Origin: Pieris napi
Taxonomy: Eukaryota > Arthropoda > Insecta > Lepidoptera > Pieridae
Reading direction: 5' to 3'
DNA length: 64,000 nt
NCBI RefSeq assembly: GCF_905475465.1
Contig: NC_062235.1
Span: forward strand, 6,706,001-6,770,000
Both the position numbers and the translations under genes were made by a program. The notes under the pieces were generated by a model. It worked only from the letters and a program-made list of their open reading frames with translations. It had not been told where the DNA came from and did not search any database. Positions 48,117 to 60,840 of the stretch are shown here, one piece after another (within the stretch, counting starts at the first letter, position 1; each line of letters opens with the position of its first letter).

Positions 48117-48730
48117 AGGCCGTTGACAAGACAAGACAAAGTGTTGTTTGTAATATTAATTTACACTTTTTTGCAAAATACAGAAATACAGTACAATTAA
48201 AATAGTTCAATAAAGCAAGGGAACTGGCGGTGTATAATACGATACACAATTACTTGAACGAAAAGAATGGAACAAAACATTGCAATTAAAACACATGTAG
48301 AACGTGAAGGGACGATAAAAAAAGGACACGTCATGAAAAGAAAAGGGCACATGAATCACGATAATTTCGGTTAGATCAGTTAGTACGAAAGGTAGGGTTA
48401 CGATGTGGACAGGCCATGTTTATACAGTAGATATTAAAGGAAGATAGATTAGAAGCTAAGCGGTGGTAAATGAATTCCATAGCCTCACACAGCCTGAAAG
48501 TAAGAGTTCTGAGATGGGATTTCAAGGATATAGTTTTCGGAAGAGCTATGCGCTCCCATACATTTGAATATAAGCAGTCTTTGAAACACTTATTGTTGAA
48601 TTAAGGTTGGACATGAGACCTAATGTTTAAAAGGACCTTATGGTCGTACGTTCGAACCCCCGGCTGTAGTTTCTTTATACGCGTGTTATATGCTTGTAAC
48701 CTATTCCAAGACATATGTCACAGTAGGCTA

Positions 48731-49015
48731 ATAAAAAAAAACAGTGGCGCTACAACCTCTTTAGGTCTTAGCCTCAGATTTCTGAATCTGTTTCATGATC
48801 ATTTTTAAATCAGCAAGTAGGTGATCAGCCTCCAGTGCCTGACACACGCCGTCGACTTTTTAGTCCAAGACATGTCGGTTTGCTCACGATGTTTTCCTTC
48901 ACCGTTCGAGCAAATGTTAAATGCGCACATAGAAAGAAAGTCCATTGGTGCACAGCCGGGGATCGAACCTACGACTTCAAGTAGGAGTGTCGCACGCTGA
49001 AGCCACTAGCACAGT
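48731..49015 (-). mobile_element. tRNA-derived SINE (family B), near-complete
   Basis: Minus strand: GTGCTAGTGGCTTCAGCGTG, B box GTTCGATCCCC, CCAATGGACTTTCTTTC, GGTGAAGGAAAACATCGTG, then GGTTGTAGCGCCACTG. The best preserved member of the family in the window. Confidence 0.85.
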
Positions 49016-49469
49016 AGGCTAACTATCACTAATTAACTTAAAAAAATACAATAAATGTATTGTATAAACAAACATAATGTATAATATTGGATTTAAATCT
49101 AATTATTTAACGAATTCAAAACAAAAAACGATCTTGTTTATCCGGCAGGTTTACAAAAGTTTTTTCTTGTCAGATTACAAGCTGTTATGGAATTAAAACT
49201 CAAATCACGAGTCGGGATAACGGAAAACTTTTAATATTCTGGAAACGCAATTCGCAGAAGTCAATTAACAGAAGCCGCCACGGATCCGTAATATACACCT
49301 CATAATTTCCCAACTCATTTGAATAAGTCGCAAAATTAGTGGATATAAATTTAAGCTTGATGACAATATTGTACTTGCAGAAAGTATCAAAATAAGTTAA
49401 ATTGTTTATTCATTTATCAATATGATATTTTCTGATATCCCTTCCTTAATTTACAAGCCATTCAAAAGC

Positions 49470-49710
49470 GCGCCAAAACGCCGTCGTTCCACAATTGAGC
49501 GTTTCTTAAGGCAATTTCTGCGGCGCACCACCACTGTGTGGAACCAGCTGCCTACTATAGTATTTCCGAACCAATTTGACTTAGGGCTCTTCAAGAAAAG
49601 AGCGTACCAATTCTTAAAAGGTCGGCAGCGCGCTTGTGAGCCTTCTGGCAGTGCGAGTGCCCAAGGGCGGCGGTGGGAGGTGAGCCCGATTGCCACCTGA
49701 AACATAAAAA
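49470..49710 (+). mobile_element. Jockey-like LINE 3' fragment
   Basis: Encodes KRRRSTIERFLRQFLRRTTT, then VWNQLPTIVFPNQFDL and KKRAYQFLKGRQRACEPSG, followed by an A-run after CACCTGAAACAT. The left end seems joined to other sequence near 49470. Confidence 0.7.
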
Positions 49711-50114
49711 AAATCTAAAAATCAAACATGCAAAATGATTAAAACTAAAGCAAATATATGGAACATTGTCACAGGAATTAAAACAACCTACAGTTGCTTA
49801 GTAATTAGGATTCCAATTATAAAATTTATTTCTCGCACTTTGCTTGGGAAGTCGTTGCTGTGGAAACAGTTACTAATTGTATGAAGTGTTGTGGATCGTT
49901 ACACTTCCATTGTTTCGCGTTTGAAATTAATCGATCATTAAATGTAATAATGATAATAGATATTCAATTAAAAGCACATAGCATCAAAACCTCCACTTTG
50001 ATCGTAATTTGCTTCCAAAGAGGAATAGGGACGTTGTCGTCGGACAGAACGAAACTGCCAGACGAAATATGCAGGTAGACTACAAAACAAATTAATAACA
50101 TTATTATTATTATT

Positions 50115-50650
50115 TTTTATATAATAGGGGGGCAAACGAGTTTGCGGGACGTCCAAAAAGGGCAGTCTACGCAGCCCATAGACACCCATTTTTAGTAAGT
50201 GCGTTGCCGGCCTTTAGAATTACTATTATAATTCTTATTTATTTACATTAAATAAGATAGGCTCCTTCACTACGCTCACCCTGTATACGATTTGGTTTAT
50301 AAATGAGATAAATGTTATAAATTGTAGCTTGTAATTTTTTTTTATATTCAGCCAATTTCAAAGAAATAAATAATTTCGATAAAATGTGTAACATGTTAAG
50401 TTTGTCATAGAAGGGAACCCTGAAAAAAGCATTTTTTAATTAAAACGGTCCCCAGATCTAACAATTGCGCATAATTTTACTTATTACGAATAAAACGTAT
50501 TTGTATCTTCATTTTGACGTGTTGTTAAGTGATTTCGCCCCGCCGCTCATTTAGACTCACATTGCCAGAAGGGTCGCAAATGCGTTGCTGGCCTTATAAG
50601 AATTAGTACGCTCTTCTTTTAGGATCCTAAGTCGATAATAAATAGTTTAT
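50115..50650 (-). mobile_element. Two inverted LINE 3' fragments
   Basis: 50120-50218: minus strand AAGGCCGGCAACGCACTTAC, TGGACGTCCCGCAAACTCG, then CCCCCCTATTATATAAAA, a LINE 3' end with tail. 50560-50645: a separate minus-strand piece (GGCCAGCAACGCATTTGC, AAGAAGAGCGTACTAATTC). Between and around them nothing is recognised. Confidence 0.5.
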
Positions 50651-52172
50651 ATTTCAAAAATAACTACGATGGAGGATTAGAACACAGTTTAGTTTTCCTT
50701 CTAAAGAAATATTTACCTAAACTTTTACTATGTTTATATGTATATTCATTGGTTTAAAAAAAATGTTGATTCAAGTTAACAGTGTAAGTGTACAACCGAG
50801 ATATAGAGCCATAGAACGAGAATTTTTCGTCAGATAAAATTCTACGTTTATCATACACCTCAATTAACATTCTGGTGTAAACAAAATAATTATTCATGTA
50901 ACTGATGTATAATCCAGAGCACAAAAAAGCTGGCCTTGTAAAATATTTACATGTCGTTTGCCCTTTCCGTCTGTTAGGGCTACCACTTAATTGGAACTTG
51001 TTATTGTTTAGTATAGTATAGAAACTTATATAGTATTAAAACTCGTTTTAAAAACGAGTCTTTAGGTCTAAAGTATGTCGGTCAAACCAAATAAGGTAGA
51101 CCAAACTTGAATCTTGTGAGCTATACGCTTATAACCCCGTCCCGTGGAACATTTTAAAATTAGTATTCAATCTACATATCAAAGGCACGCCTGATCACCT
51201 AATATATAAAGGGTCAATTACCATTGTAGCAAACGCATATACATGTATAATGCTTGCTGGTTAGCAAGTTAGTATTTAGCTAAATTCCTATTAAAACAGA
51301 AGTGAATTCCAGTCCAAGCAAATACGATATGTTAATTGAAGTCCAACTTTCACTTTGAGCTTGTTAGCACAATATTATTTAAGGATTACATAAATTTATT
51401 CACGGTTTAGACAATCCTTTAAAATTAAACCCTACCATTACAAAGTTTGGTCAAAAATACATACGTTAGTAGCAACACACTTCATAATGTAATTAAAATA
51501 ACTTTAATTTATTAAATATTTTAAAATGTTAAAAAGGCTGTCTAATTAAACAGATATAGGAAATAAATCAATATGGACCGAGATATATATTGACTAAAGT
51601 AATCTCTATTGACTTTGCGACAGCCCTACAAAGTTTAATATATTCAAAGCTTGTAGACGTCGAAAATTGTTTGTGTAAAAATGTTTACAAAATTTGCGTG
51701 TCCTTTTTACGCATTCGTAATATTTAGGCTTTGTAAAATAGTTATTAAGTCGCTTTAATGAAACCAATGTAAATATTGCAAGAATAAATTAATATAATGG
51801 CCCGTAGCAACACAGTCTACATTCTACGGCTACCGTCACTGCGATGACCTCATACTATGAAACGGGCTAAGTTGTTCCAGCCGCTAAGGATGTATATAAC
51901 TTCTCAACCTTAGCCACTGGGGCTTTCAGGTCAGTCTGTAATGAGACTGCTACCTTTAGATTGAAGGAAACTGTTCACTATCCATCCACAACATAAAAGA
52001 TTTTAAAACGCAGTTCAGGTTATTTATTAGGGACTATAGAAGTAAGACAAATTGTTATATTTTATTGTGTTAAGTATTGGCTTAATAATTTCGAAATAAA
52101 CATTCATAACTGAAAGCACCCGCCAAAACGCTTCTCTAGGTAAGATGGCGTCGCACGAGTCCTTACGACATG
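50651..52172. other. No gene recognised
   Basis: AT-rich DNA without open frames of note or a clear mobile element. Confidence 0.4.
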
Positions 52173-52179
52173 TTAGTAA

Positions 52180-52227
52180 ACACTGAAACAAACATCAAGA
52201 TTTTTAATTTAATGTTTGTTTCAGTGT
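52180..52227. mobile_element. 48-bp palindrome flanked by TAGTAA repeats
   Basis: ACACTGAAACAAACAT and its inverse ATGTTTGTTTCAGTGT around a 16-base AT loop, with TAGTAA directly before (52174-52179) and after (52228-52233). It has the form of a very small MITE with 6-bp target duplication. Confidence 0.5.
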
Positions 52228-53522
52228 TAGTAATTAAGTATTTAGTATTAAGAGTAATTTTTAAACTCCAAGTCAGTATCGGGACTTGGGGGCCTACCGT
52301 GGCCTTCGTTCAAACTATACAGTTGAGATGCTAATGAGTTTATAATTTTTTTTTAAATTTATTTATCAAAACATGGACAAACACTTTCAACAACATCAAA
52401 AATTGCCAAACTGTATAACAGTTTGTTGGCGATAAAATAATATTGTAATAACGTAAATTATGTCTCGCTTATCTGGGGGCCTACCATGAATGAGCTCTTA
52501 TTGCGAGCCTATTGACAACTTACAAACTGAGATGCATCGCTTATTCATAACATGACATCGTCATGTTTTTGTAATTAATATGTTTTTAGTATATATATAA
52601 TTATTTAATAAAAAAACTATTATTTTGATATATTTTAAACGTCAAGTTTTCTGGTGCTATTATAGTTGACAATAATTACATTTTTAATCGTTTCCGTATT
52701 TATAAATCTTCAATTTTATAATTATAATTGTACAAATTGTTTAACTTATAAATATGATGGGATATTGTTCACAAATTTGTTTTCCAAATATAAAAACCTA
52801 TATCGAAGTGAATTCCTTCTTGCAAAAGATATAACAAAACAACTTAGAACTCGAAAATCATAAGTAACTTTCCTTCCTGTCCTTTTAATTGTACAAATTT
52901 AGTTTATACATTAACATTAGTTAATTAATTATCATATAATATTAATAATTATAATTTCTTTACAGCTTAAACTTGACTTGACTAACTCGCTGAATGAGAG
53001 ACATATATGAATATAATACTTATAATGATTTGATAACCTTTAATTACCTAATTGAAAATTGCATGAAGACATCTTTTTCTATCTTAATGGCGTCATTCTA
53101 ACTAAATAAAGACTGTTATTCGACTTATTATAAATTCCCGTTTATTTATAGAAAAAAAACATCAGAGCTGAATGATACAATTCATGAACCTAAGAAGGAA
53201 AGTTTAATTATAATAAATACTAGTGATAGCATTCTTATATATTGTAAAATGAAGAACAAGGTGGCGGATATATTTGTAGTTATGACCAAAATACACAAAA
53301 ACACACCTTTACCTTTACCTGTACCTTTGTGTGTACTACACATTCCTAAAGAAGGTTTACGTGTGTAATTAATTATGCTTTATTTTATAACACGAAATCA
53401 ACGCATGCGGAAGCTTGTTTAAAAAAATTTGATATTTTATGGAATAATGTTTTATTGTTTTTGGTAGGTATATCTAAATACCTAATTAATTTATTGAATA
53501 TTATATCAAAGTCGTTGTTTGA
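52228..53522. other. No gene recognised; diverged GGGGGCCTACC repeats
   Basis: TGGGGGCCTACC(A/G)TG occurs at 52287 and 52474, each followed 30-60 bases later by (C/T)TGAGATGC, hinting at a diverged direct repeat of about 190 bases. The rest is AT-rich. Confidence 0.3.
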
Positions 53523-53825
53523 TTATGAACTCGACATCTTCGAAGTCGTTAGAAGGGGATTGTCGACTCTTTTCCTATCTCCATCGATTTTTAAGAATTT
53601 CTTCATAATCAGACTTCCTAAATTCTGATCTTTCTCGAAGAGTTCTGAAATAGAACTCTTCGATTTCCATAATATAAAAATTGTAAAGTTTTTACTAACT
53701 AGCCTGGCCATAAATACTATTACATAAAAACGTTTCCTTGGAAAAGGAGTGAAAACTTCAGCCAAACTGTAGCAAGATACAGTCATGGATCATCTTGTGA
53801 AACCTCTCTTACACTTTTAAAAAAT

Positions 53826-53970
53826 ATACCGTGGACTTTCCAGGAGGATTCTACCTAATCACAAGGTACGAACTACCCAAGCCTGGCTTGAAACCAACGT
53901 TCCGGACTTCATGGCGACATTGAGTCTCTTAAAAATCTTTGGAGCAATTACACTGTGTGTTGCCCATTTA
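53826..53970 (+). pseudogene. Tc1/mariner transposase remnant
   Basis: In one frame it reads VRTTQAWLETNVPDFMATL. This resembles the HT(A/S)-xx-T-xx-WL-xx-N-x-PDF segment just before the last catalytic aspartate of Tc1/mariner transposases. Flanking sequence is degraded, and the minus open frame at 53523-53786 is not assignable. Confidence 0.5.
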
Positions 53971-54822
53971 TTACTGGAGAAACAATAATTAACTTGCCTC
54001 AAAATAACAAGTAAAAGACGCAGTTAATGTTTGTCCCTGCCCCATCAGGTTACTCTACTAACAAAGAACTTACTTATGATGTTGATATCATAAAATGTTT
54101 TTAAATTTTGTTCGAAAAAGGAAAGGCAACATTATTTTTCTTTCGTTTCGTCGCTAACATTGCTAAAAAGGTGCAGGCGTGACAAAATAGTTTATTCATG
54201 AGTACTCTACGTAACGACTTGTCCTCATACTTCAAGAAACGCTACAGGGTGAAAATCAGGTATAAAATAGCACTTGCATCGTTCGTGAGGCCCCAAACGT
54301 CATCAAGTATTTTTACAAGAACATTCTAGATATTGCTTATAGGCGGAATAATATTTTAATTAATTATATTTTTGAAGTCAGTTAAAGATATACACCGTAA
54401 TCACATCAAGTAAGCGGTTGATCTAAAATATACTCTATGGAATTGAAGTAAACCTCCTGTTAAAAATATGGCATGTTTGAGTGGATTACATTTTTTAAAA
54501 TAAATTTATTCATAATGGCCACAGGCCAGCATAAAATTAAAGCGATATGATCAGTCAATTTAAGAGACAGTACATTTGCAGTTATTCTCACGACGTACGT
54601 AATAGTTGAAGGACAGGAATGATTTCAGGCCTAAGCTTAATCCTGAAGCCTTGAACAAAGCTTTGTATAGTCTTGTTACATCTCTGTATGTTCTTAAGGA
54701 GCACTGGTATGTTTTCCTTATAACTTCCGATTAACGATAAGAAATCTTTTCCTTGCATGCCCCATCACTGGATTCATGGTATAATGCTTTTGTGACAAAT
54801 TATCTTGTATTTTTGACGTTAT
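53971..54822. other. No gene recognised
   Basis: Mixed AT-rich DNA, no open frame over 60 codons, no repeat recognised. Confidence 0.35.
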
Positions 54823-55412
54823 TGAAGTTATACTTCTTCAGGCGCGTTATGAAAAATTGATGAGAGTGAAATTTTACGATGCTCGCGCACCGTGACACAA
54901 AACTAATAGAATGAAGTTGCCCACTAATTGAAGTTATACTTCTTTAGGCGCGTTATGAAAAATTGATGAGAGTGAAATTTTACGATGCGCGTGCACCGTG
55001 ACACAAAATTAACTGAATGAAGTTGCCCACTAAATCGCTCATTAAGTTGAGGAAAAAATGCTACCAACAAAACAGAAATGGAACCTCTGTTAGTGGCCCA
55101 TGTTGGCACGCACGCAGCCTCAGTTCACTGTGTATTTATATTTATCCACATGCTTTGAGTTTCTACATTTAAAAAACGTGTTTTCATTATACAAGTGCGA
55201 ATTTTATATGTGCGTCTGAATTATAATCAGAAGTGATTTAAATTGAATATTTAAATCAATACTAATTAATATTAGAAAATATTTGTGAAAAATCTTTGCT
55301 CATCAACCTTCCTAAGTGCTTCAATACAATTGAGGTTAACTATCTGTATGTATTATTAATAATGCCAAAGAAGTTTAACTTCTTACGCGCGTACATAAGT
55401 ACACGCACCCTT
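54823..55412. mobile_element. Repeat family C with tandemly doubled left end
   Basis: The block ATTGAAGTTATACTTCTT ... GAGTGAAATTTTACGATG ... GAAGTTGCCCACTAA occurs twice in a row (from about 54823 and about 54926, period about 103). The right block GTACATAAGTACACGCACCC is at 55391. A single-left-end copy is at 41763-42170. Confidence 0.6.
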
Positions 55413-57394
55413 TTTTGTTTATATTTTTATTCTGTAGTCATTTCAGAAGCAATACGCTAGACTTAACTTTGATGTGACGTCCGCGTCTGTGTCAAGATGA
55501 CAAAAATATTAACCTGTGCAAATAAACAAAATTACTTTCGGATTTATTTGCATAAATCTTACTTAAAACTTAGCAAATAAAGAAATAACAAATTAACCTT
55601 TCGCGAAACTCATCAACAGCTCAGTCTGTTATGAAGAGTTATAACAACAATTTAACTTCGCGATGTAAAAATGTTTTAATGACTCTATTTGAGTAGAAGT
55701 TGAAATTTATATAGAAGCACTCATTTATGTTGACTTAAAAAAAATGCAATATCATGGGACCGGTGACATTATTAGTCATTATTAAATGAAAATAAATAGC
55801 CCAAAATAGGTATTATTATTAGTTATACATAGAGGCAGCGCTGGAAGTTTCTGGTTTCTGGCAAGACACTTTTTGGGTCGCAGAACTAGCGGACACAAGG
55901 TACATAGAACACAAGTAGTAGTAATGGTAATATAAAGTCAAGGGAAGTAGATAGTATTATATAAACCTAACGCACTATCTTACGAACAATGCTATAAGAA
56001 AAGGTTATTAAAACTTAACAGCTTCTTCTCTGAGCGGGTGATAATTTTCCGTTATCTAAATTTATCTCATTAACACGTAGAGTTTAACGTCTCTGACTTA
56101 CATATAATTGCTGGTTTAGCTTTCATATTTTTTTTAGTGATTACTTTTACTTTCTATTTTTTTAAATTTATTTGTAAAACCATTTATTTATTAGTTATTC
56201 ACTAATTTATTAGAAAAAGAGAGATGTAAAAACAAGGTGTTATTTAAGAACGTTCCTGTCAACTATAGACGTAAATTACACGGGCCAGCAGAAATACCAA
56301 GCGTTCTTTCGTAAGAGTACAGTGGAATGCACCGTAAAGGATGAACTGAGGAAAACGCTACCTGAAAAATCTAATACCAGAGCAAGCAAGCAGCAAGTAA
56401 AATTCAACAATTGCCGCTCATGAATTTTAACGAGACAATTTCTTTACTAAACGCTTACATCCCTGAAAATGGAGGCTGATTTTTTATTGCAAAAAACTCT
56501 GATACTCTGTCAAATATTGCCTTAGAATAAACTTGCCTTATTGTGCTTAGAATCTGTGGGTTGTGTAATACTTTCTTCAATGTACTAAAATAATACAGAA
56601 ACAATACCTAATTGTATAATAATAATGAAATATTACCTCATAAATATGTCGACCTTAAAGACTCGCATTAAATTATAAAAAAGTATTTTTAAAATTAGAA
56701 TTACCAACCACCGTAGTCCTTAACGCACGAAAAATATATCCACACGACCATACGTCCGTCTTCGATTTTTAAAATAACAACACACGTTTTGGTTTTGACA
56801 AAAAAACTGTGCAGAGAAGGTATTTTAGGCTAACCATATTTACAAAATAATTACCCACCTATAGAGACTATTATATTTACCTACATCAACTTTTAGCACA
56901 ATTTTCATAAAGTATTCACCTGAGACCAATATTTGGACAGATTAATATTTACGATAATGAATATGGGTATTAATTATAATTAACTCACTGATAAGATTAC
57001 CTCTTGCGTTGATTAATTATTTTAATCGCTTTCATTCGGTCTCAAATTATGGTGATATCAATTAAGTGAAAACTCGTTGAATCAGTGAAATTCAATTATA
57101 ATTCATACTCGTAACTACCAGTTATATACAGGAAAATGACAAAGATTTACAGGCAGTATTACACTTGTGTGTCCATTGACACTTTATGCTAACCTTACCT
57201 TACTTTCTAAAGTCAGATTTATTGTATTAAATTAACAATTATAGTTTCCTATTTTTTACGTTCCTTACTGCCTCACATCCGAGTTATTACCACGAATGAA
57301 TTTCGGAAATAATTTAAATGTCTCACATTTATTTAATATAAATGTGATGATAAAAATATAGATTTTTTTAAATAAATTTTATTTGATTTATATC
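55413..57394. other. No gene recognised
   Basis: AT-rich DNA without open frames above 60 codons and without a recognised element. Confidence 0.4.
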
Positions 57395-57567
57395 ATCCTG
57401 CCTTCAACCCAAACCGGTTACAGACCACGGATTCCACTTGCTACGACTACTATCGTTTAACCTTCCCTGAGCTTCCACAAATATTTCAAGATCATAATTA
57501 GCCAAATCAGTCCAGCCATTCTCGAGTTTGAGCGAGACATGCGAACAGAGATTTATTTTTATATATA
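57395..57567 (-). mobile_element. Helitron 5' part, another subfamily
   Basis: Minus strand starts TATATATAAAAATAAATCTC, has CTCGAGAATGGCTGGACTG and TTTGTGGAAGCTCAGGGAAG, then fades. It abuts the next Helitron at 57570, repeating the side-by-side arrangement of 7748-8384. Confidence 0.5.
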
Positions 57568-57569
57568 CA

Positions 57570-57790
57570 CTAGTGGACCCCACAGACGTTGTCCTGCATG
57601 ATATTTCAAGCTATAAGGATATTAAAGTATGAAAGTACCGACTGCAGCGCCATCTGGCGGGCTGATTTGTGAATCTAAACCATTCCCAGATCCCCTTGAA
57701 CACACACAAAAAATTTCATCAAAATCGGTCCAGTCGTTTGAGAGAAGTTCAGTGACATACACACTCACAGAAGAATTATATATATAAAGA
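57570..57790 (-). mobile_element. Non-autonomous Helitron, 221 bp, subfamily 1
   Basis: Plus strand CTAGTGGACCCCACAGACG to TATATATAAAGA, flanked by A and T. Same length as 8164-8384 and almost the same sequence. Confidence 0.72.
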
Positions 57791-57844
57791 TTATCACGAA
57801 TTTTAAAATGAAATATTAATACAATTCGTATCAATCCTTAAAAA

Positions 57845-57985
57845 GCAGTGTTGGCCTAGTGGTTTCAACATGAGACTCTCATCCCTGGGGTCGTAGGTTC
57901 GACCCCAAAGCTTAAACAGAAAATGATAAATTATCAGGGAACAGATACAGAAATCTGACGCCCAGACCAAAAAAAATTGTTGAGC
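57845..57985 (+). mobile_element. tRNA-derived SINE (family B), shortened
   Basis: GCAGTGTTGGCCTAGTGG head and B box GGTTCGACCCC, then a jump to GGGAACAGATACAGAAATCTG and the tail; the middle is deleted. Confidence 0.7.
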
Positions 57986-58763
57986 CATTAGTATGGTATT
58001 AAACCTAAAAAATCTTAGATAAACTCAATTACATTTCTGGGTTTATGTAAATAGTAAAATTACACTTTAGTTTGTTTATTACAATCCAGACAGCTCCCTG
58101 GGGCGGTTCATCTTTTTTCTTTCTAAACGTCAGATTGCTTAAAACGTCTCAAAATTACTTTTTAAATGAATATTCTAAGTGAAAGTCTTATCTTATAAAC
58201 TGGTTGATCTTGCGATGGTCTGGGCAGAATGTAAATATTATTTCTTTCTTACAAATATTAACATTTCATTATACAATTCTCGGAAAAGTAATTTTCAAAT
58301 AATTCTTATGTAAGATTTATGTTTACGAATATATAATAATCAAAATTCTTACAGGAAATTTACTTAACAAACAATAATTATTTCGAAGATAATGATTATT
58401 GCGAACGTGTTTCAAATTTGAAATAAAATCACAAGATATTATTCAATTAATATTGTTTTAAAAAGTCTTAACCAGACTTTCCAAAGTAAATTAAATTTCA
58501 AAGGTTGTTTCAGACTTACAGCTTTTGTGAAAACCATTGTAAAGTAAATGCGGTGGTATTTCAAAACATAATATAGTCATACTCTGTGGATAAAAGAGCC
58601 TAAAAGTCCACTGTTACATACTCAGAACCTTAAATGATGAACAACAAGGAATGTAGGGAAACGTATATGTACTGTTACCGAGGGATGATATATTGCTCAG
58701 TTCTATTTTCTTTTGAAACCTCATTTATTGAAACCATCCAATTCCAATTTTTTAATTAATATT
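57986..58763. other. No gene recognised
   Basis: AT-rich DNA, no frames or repeats of note. Confidence 0.4.
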
Positions 58764-59020
58764 TGACGACTCATTGGTCTAGTGGTTAGTACCCCTGACT
58801 GCGAATCCTTGACCCGGGTTCGATCCCCGGCTGAGACGAACATCGATGTGATGAGCATTTGGTGTTGTGCTTAGGTCTTGGGTGTTTTAATATGTATTTA
58901 TATGTATATCTATCTATAATATGTATGTATATCCGTTGCCTAGTACCCATAACACAAGCTTCACCAGCTTAGAATGGGATTAGGTCAATTGGTGTGAATT
59001 GTCTTTATACAAAAAAAAAT
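58764..59020 (+). mobile_element. tRNA-derived SINE (family A)
   Basis: GACGACTCATTGGTCTAGTG head, GGGTTCGATCCCCGG B box, TCTATCTATA microsatellite, GGTGTGAATTGTC end and an A-run. A few bases are missing just before the B box. Confidence 0.85.
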
Positions 59021-59775
59021 ACAAAAATTGTGTCACTAATATATTTGACATACTATTATTAATATTTATATAACGTCCATCAAGTCAGAATTTTAATACA
59101 GGCAAGAAAGTTTTACTTGGAGTGGTTCAAAAAGGAGGACAAATACTTGAAAATAACTAACAATCCTAAGTAAACAGTGTTTCACTTTTGAAATCGAAAG
59201 CTGTTTCTGAAGTCCCAAGAAACTAATACTGTACAAACGTTTTTCTTAGCAGGCGTTTTTTTAAGCTTTTGAAAAAGGCATCTATTCTTTTAACCTATCT
59301 GTTATAGCTCCTTACATATTTATCATGAAGTATGCATATAGAATCCGCCTTGAATATTCCCATAAAATCTTTTTTAATTTACTTTCATCTCATGTTAAGA
59401 AGATTCCCTTTCATGAGACATAAAGTTAAGCGACATTACGTTCGGGATATAAAATATGATAAGTTTGATTATTTAAAAACAGACATAAAAGTGTCAATGT
59501 CTATAAAATACAGCAATAAATAGAAAACGCTGAGTCAGAACATTCAAAGTCGATAAAATACGAAACGACACTAGGGAAGATTTTAAAACTCAACTTAGAT
59601 TGAACTATTCATGAGCTTTTTGTGCTTATTTAGTGCATAGAGATTTAGTACGTTTTCTTAAAAGGCGCTTTTATTGTTGTTACTATACTAAACTAAACTG
59701 CGTTAACAATTAATTTTTAAGGAATTATTTTACATAACCTTTTTTTCACTATCAATAATTGTTCAAGTTTTGAAA
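59021..59775. other. No gene recognised
   Basis: A 63-codon plus frame (59332-59523) is lysine-rich with no known domain. The rest is AT-rich. Confidence 0.35.
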
Positions 59776-59782
59776 TTATGAC

Positions 59783-59868
59783 GGCCATCTAGATTTTAGG
59801 TTGTTTGGACGAAATTTTCTCGCCCATCCATCTTCCATCAGTTCTTGAACAAAAGCCGGAAATTCTAA
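59783..59868 (-). CDS. Possible terminal exon of an unidentified minus-strand gene
   Basis: After a pyrimidine-rich acceptor (gttttttgtttag) the frame reads FPAFVQELMEDGWARKFRPN, then NLKSRWPS and TAA. Composition is protein-like and unlike the AT-rich noise nearby. Entry phase would be 1. It does not fit directly in phase with the candidate exon at 60154-60245, so another exon would have to lie between them. I do not recognise the protein. Confidence 0.3.
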
Positions 59869-60153
59869 ACAAAAAACATCATAAACACCTAAATAAAAGG
59901 CGTTAAATGAAACGTGATAATTCAGCTTTGTATAGTATAATATAATATAGAATAAAATATACTTAAACACGTGCTTAAAGAAAAAAAATATAATAATGTT
60001 CAGCGTTTAATATTTTATGAGTTGTTACGTTGTCAAATTTATATGAAAACTGAAGTAAAAACTTGATTCTCTAGAAATACATAATAGAGTTTATAGTATA
60101 AAGATAGCGTAACATAGCATGAATATTGTACTATCCAATTAAATATTATATAC

Positions 60154-60245
60154 CTTTCCGAGTGGTATGCAGAATTAATTAATGGTGGCTCAGCTTCTAC
60201 AATGAGTGCTGAGACCCTCTTCAATCTCGCTTGAGCCCATTCTAC
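60154..60245 (-). CDS. Possible internal exon of an unidentified minus-strand gene
   Basis: 92 bases on the minus strand between aaataaag and gtatat read VEWAQARLKRVSALIVEAEP, then PLINSAYHSE and two bases of a split codon. The frame is stopped just upstream of the acceptor, which supports an exon limit. No family recognised. The sequence could also be a fragment of an old mobile element. Confidence 0.3.
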
Positions 60246-60712
60246 CTTTATTTACAACGAGAATTACACCCAGGTAGGGTGGCAACATTATGAAGGAAAA
60301 TGCAAACTATTTGATCCGGGTGCCAAATTATATGATTAACATACGGTTGAAATGCATTATAAATATTAGAATGCCATAAATACATTACACTTGAGCCTTG
60401 GTCTGGAAAAAATATAAGAGTAAATTTTTACGATCCGCACGCACACCGTCACAGAAAACCGACACCCTGAATATCTGTTCACACGTCGGTAAAACAGGCT
60501 GAGCCACCAGTTGGCGCTTGCTCTGTTTTATCGACAAGTTGCATTGTCTGTCATGGCGTAGTGATTTTCAGAGTCGTGTTTATTAAAACCAAAATAATCA
60601 TTTCTATACAAGAAAATCCGTCCCAATGTGATAAAAACATAGTGTTTATTGTAAAATATCATGATTAGTACATATTATATCGTATTGATTTTATTGAATT
60701 GGAATCCTTATA

Positions 60713-60840
60713 ATGGACAAGAAAAATGCAATTCGAAGAGGGAAACGTCCCTCTAGAGTGGTCGAAGAAAGTTATTACGCCAAAGTAGTAGGTATAACTT
60801 CTAATGCGTGTACATAAGTACACACACGTTTTTTCTTAAA
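60713..60840 (+). mobile_element. Repeat family C right-end piece with a 34-codon frame
   Basis: ATG at 60713 opens a basic peptide (MDKKNAIRRGKRPSRVVEES...) ending TAA at 60817, inside TAATGCGTGTACATAAGTAC, the right-end block of family C. Family C copies elsewhere lack the frame. Probably a coding remnant of a fuller element. Confidence 0.4.
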
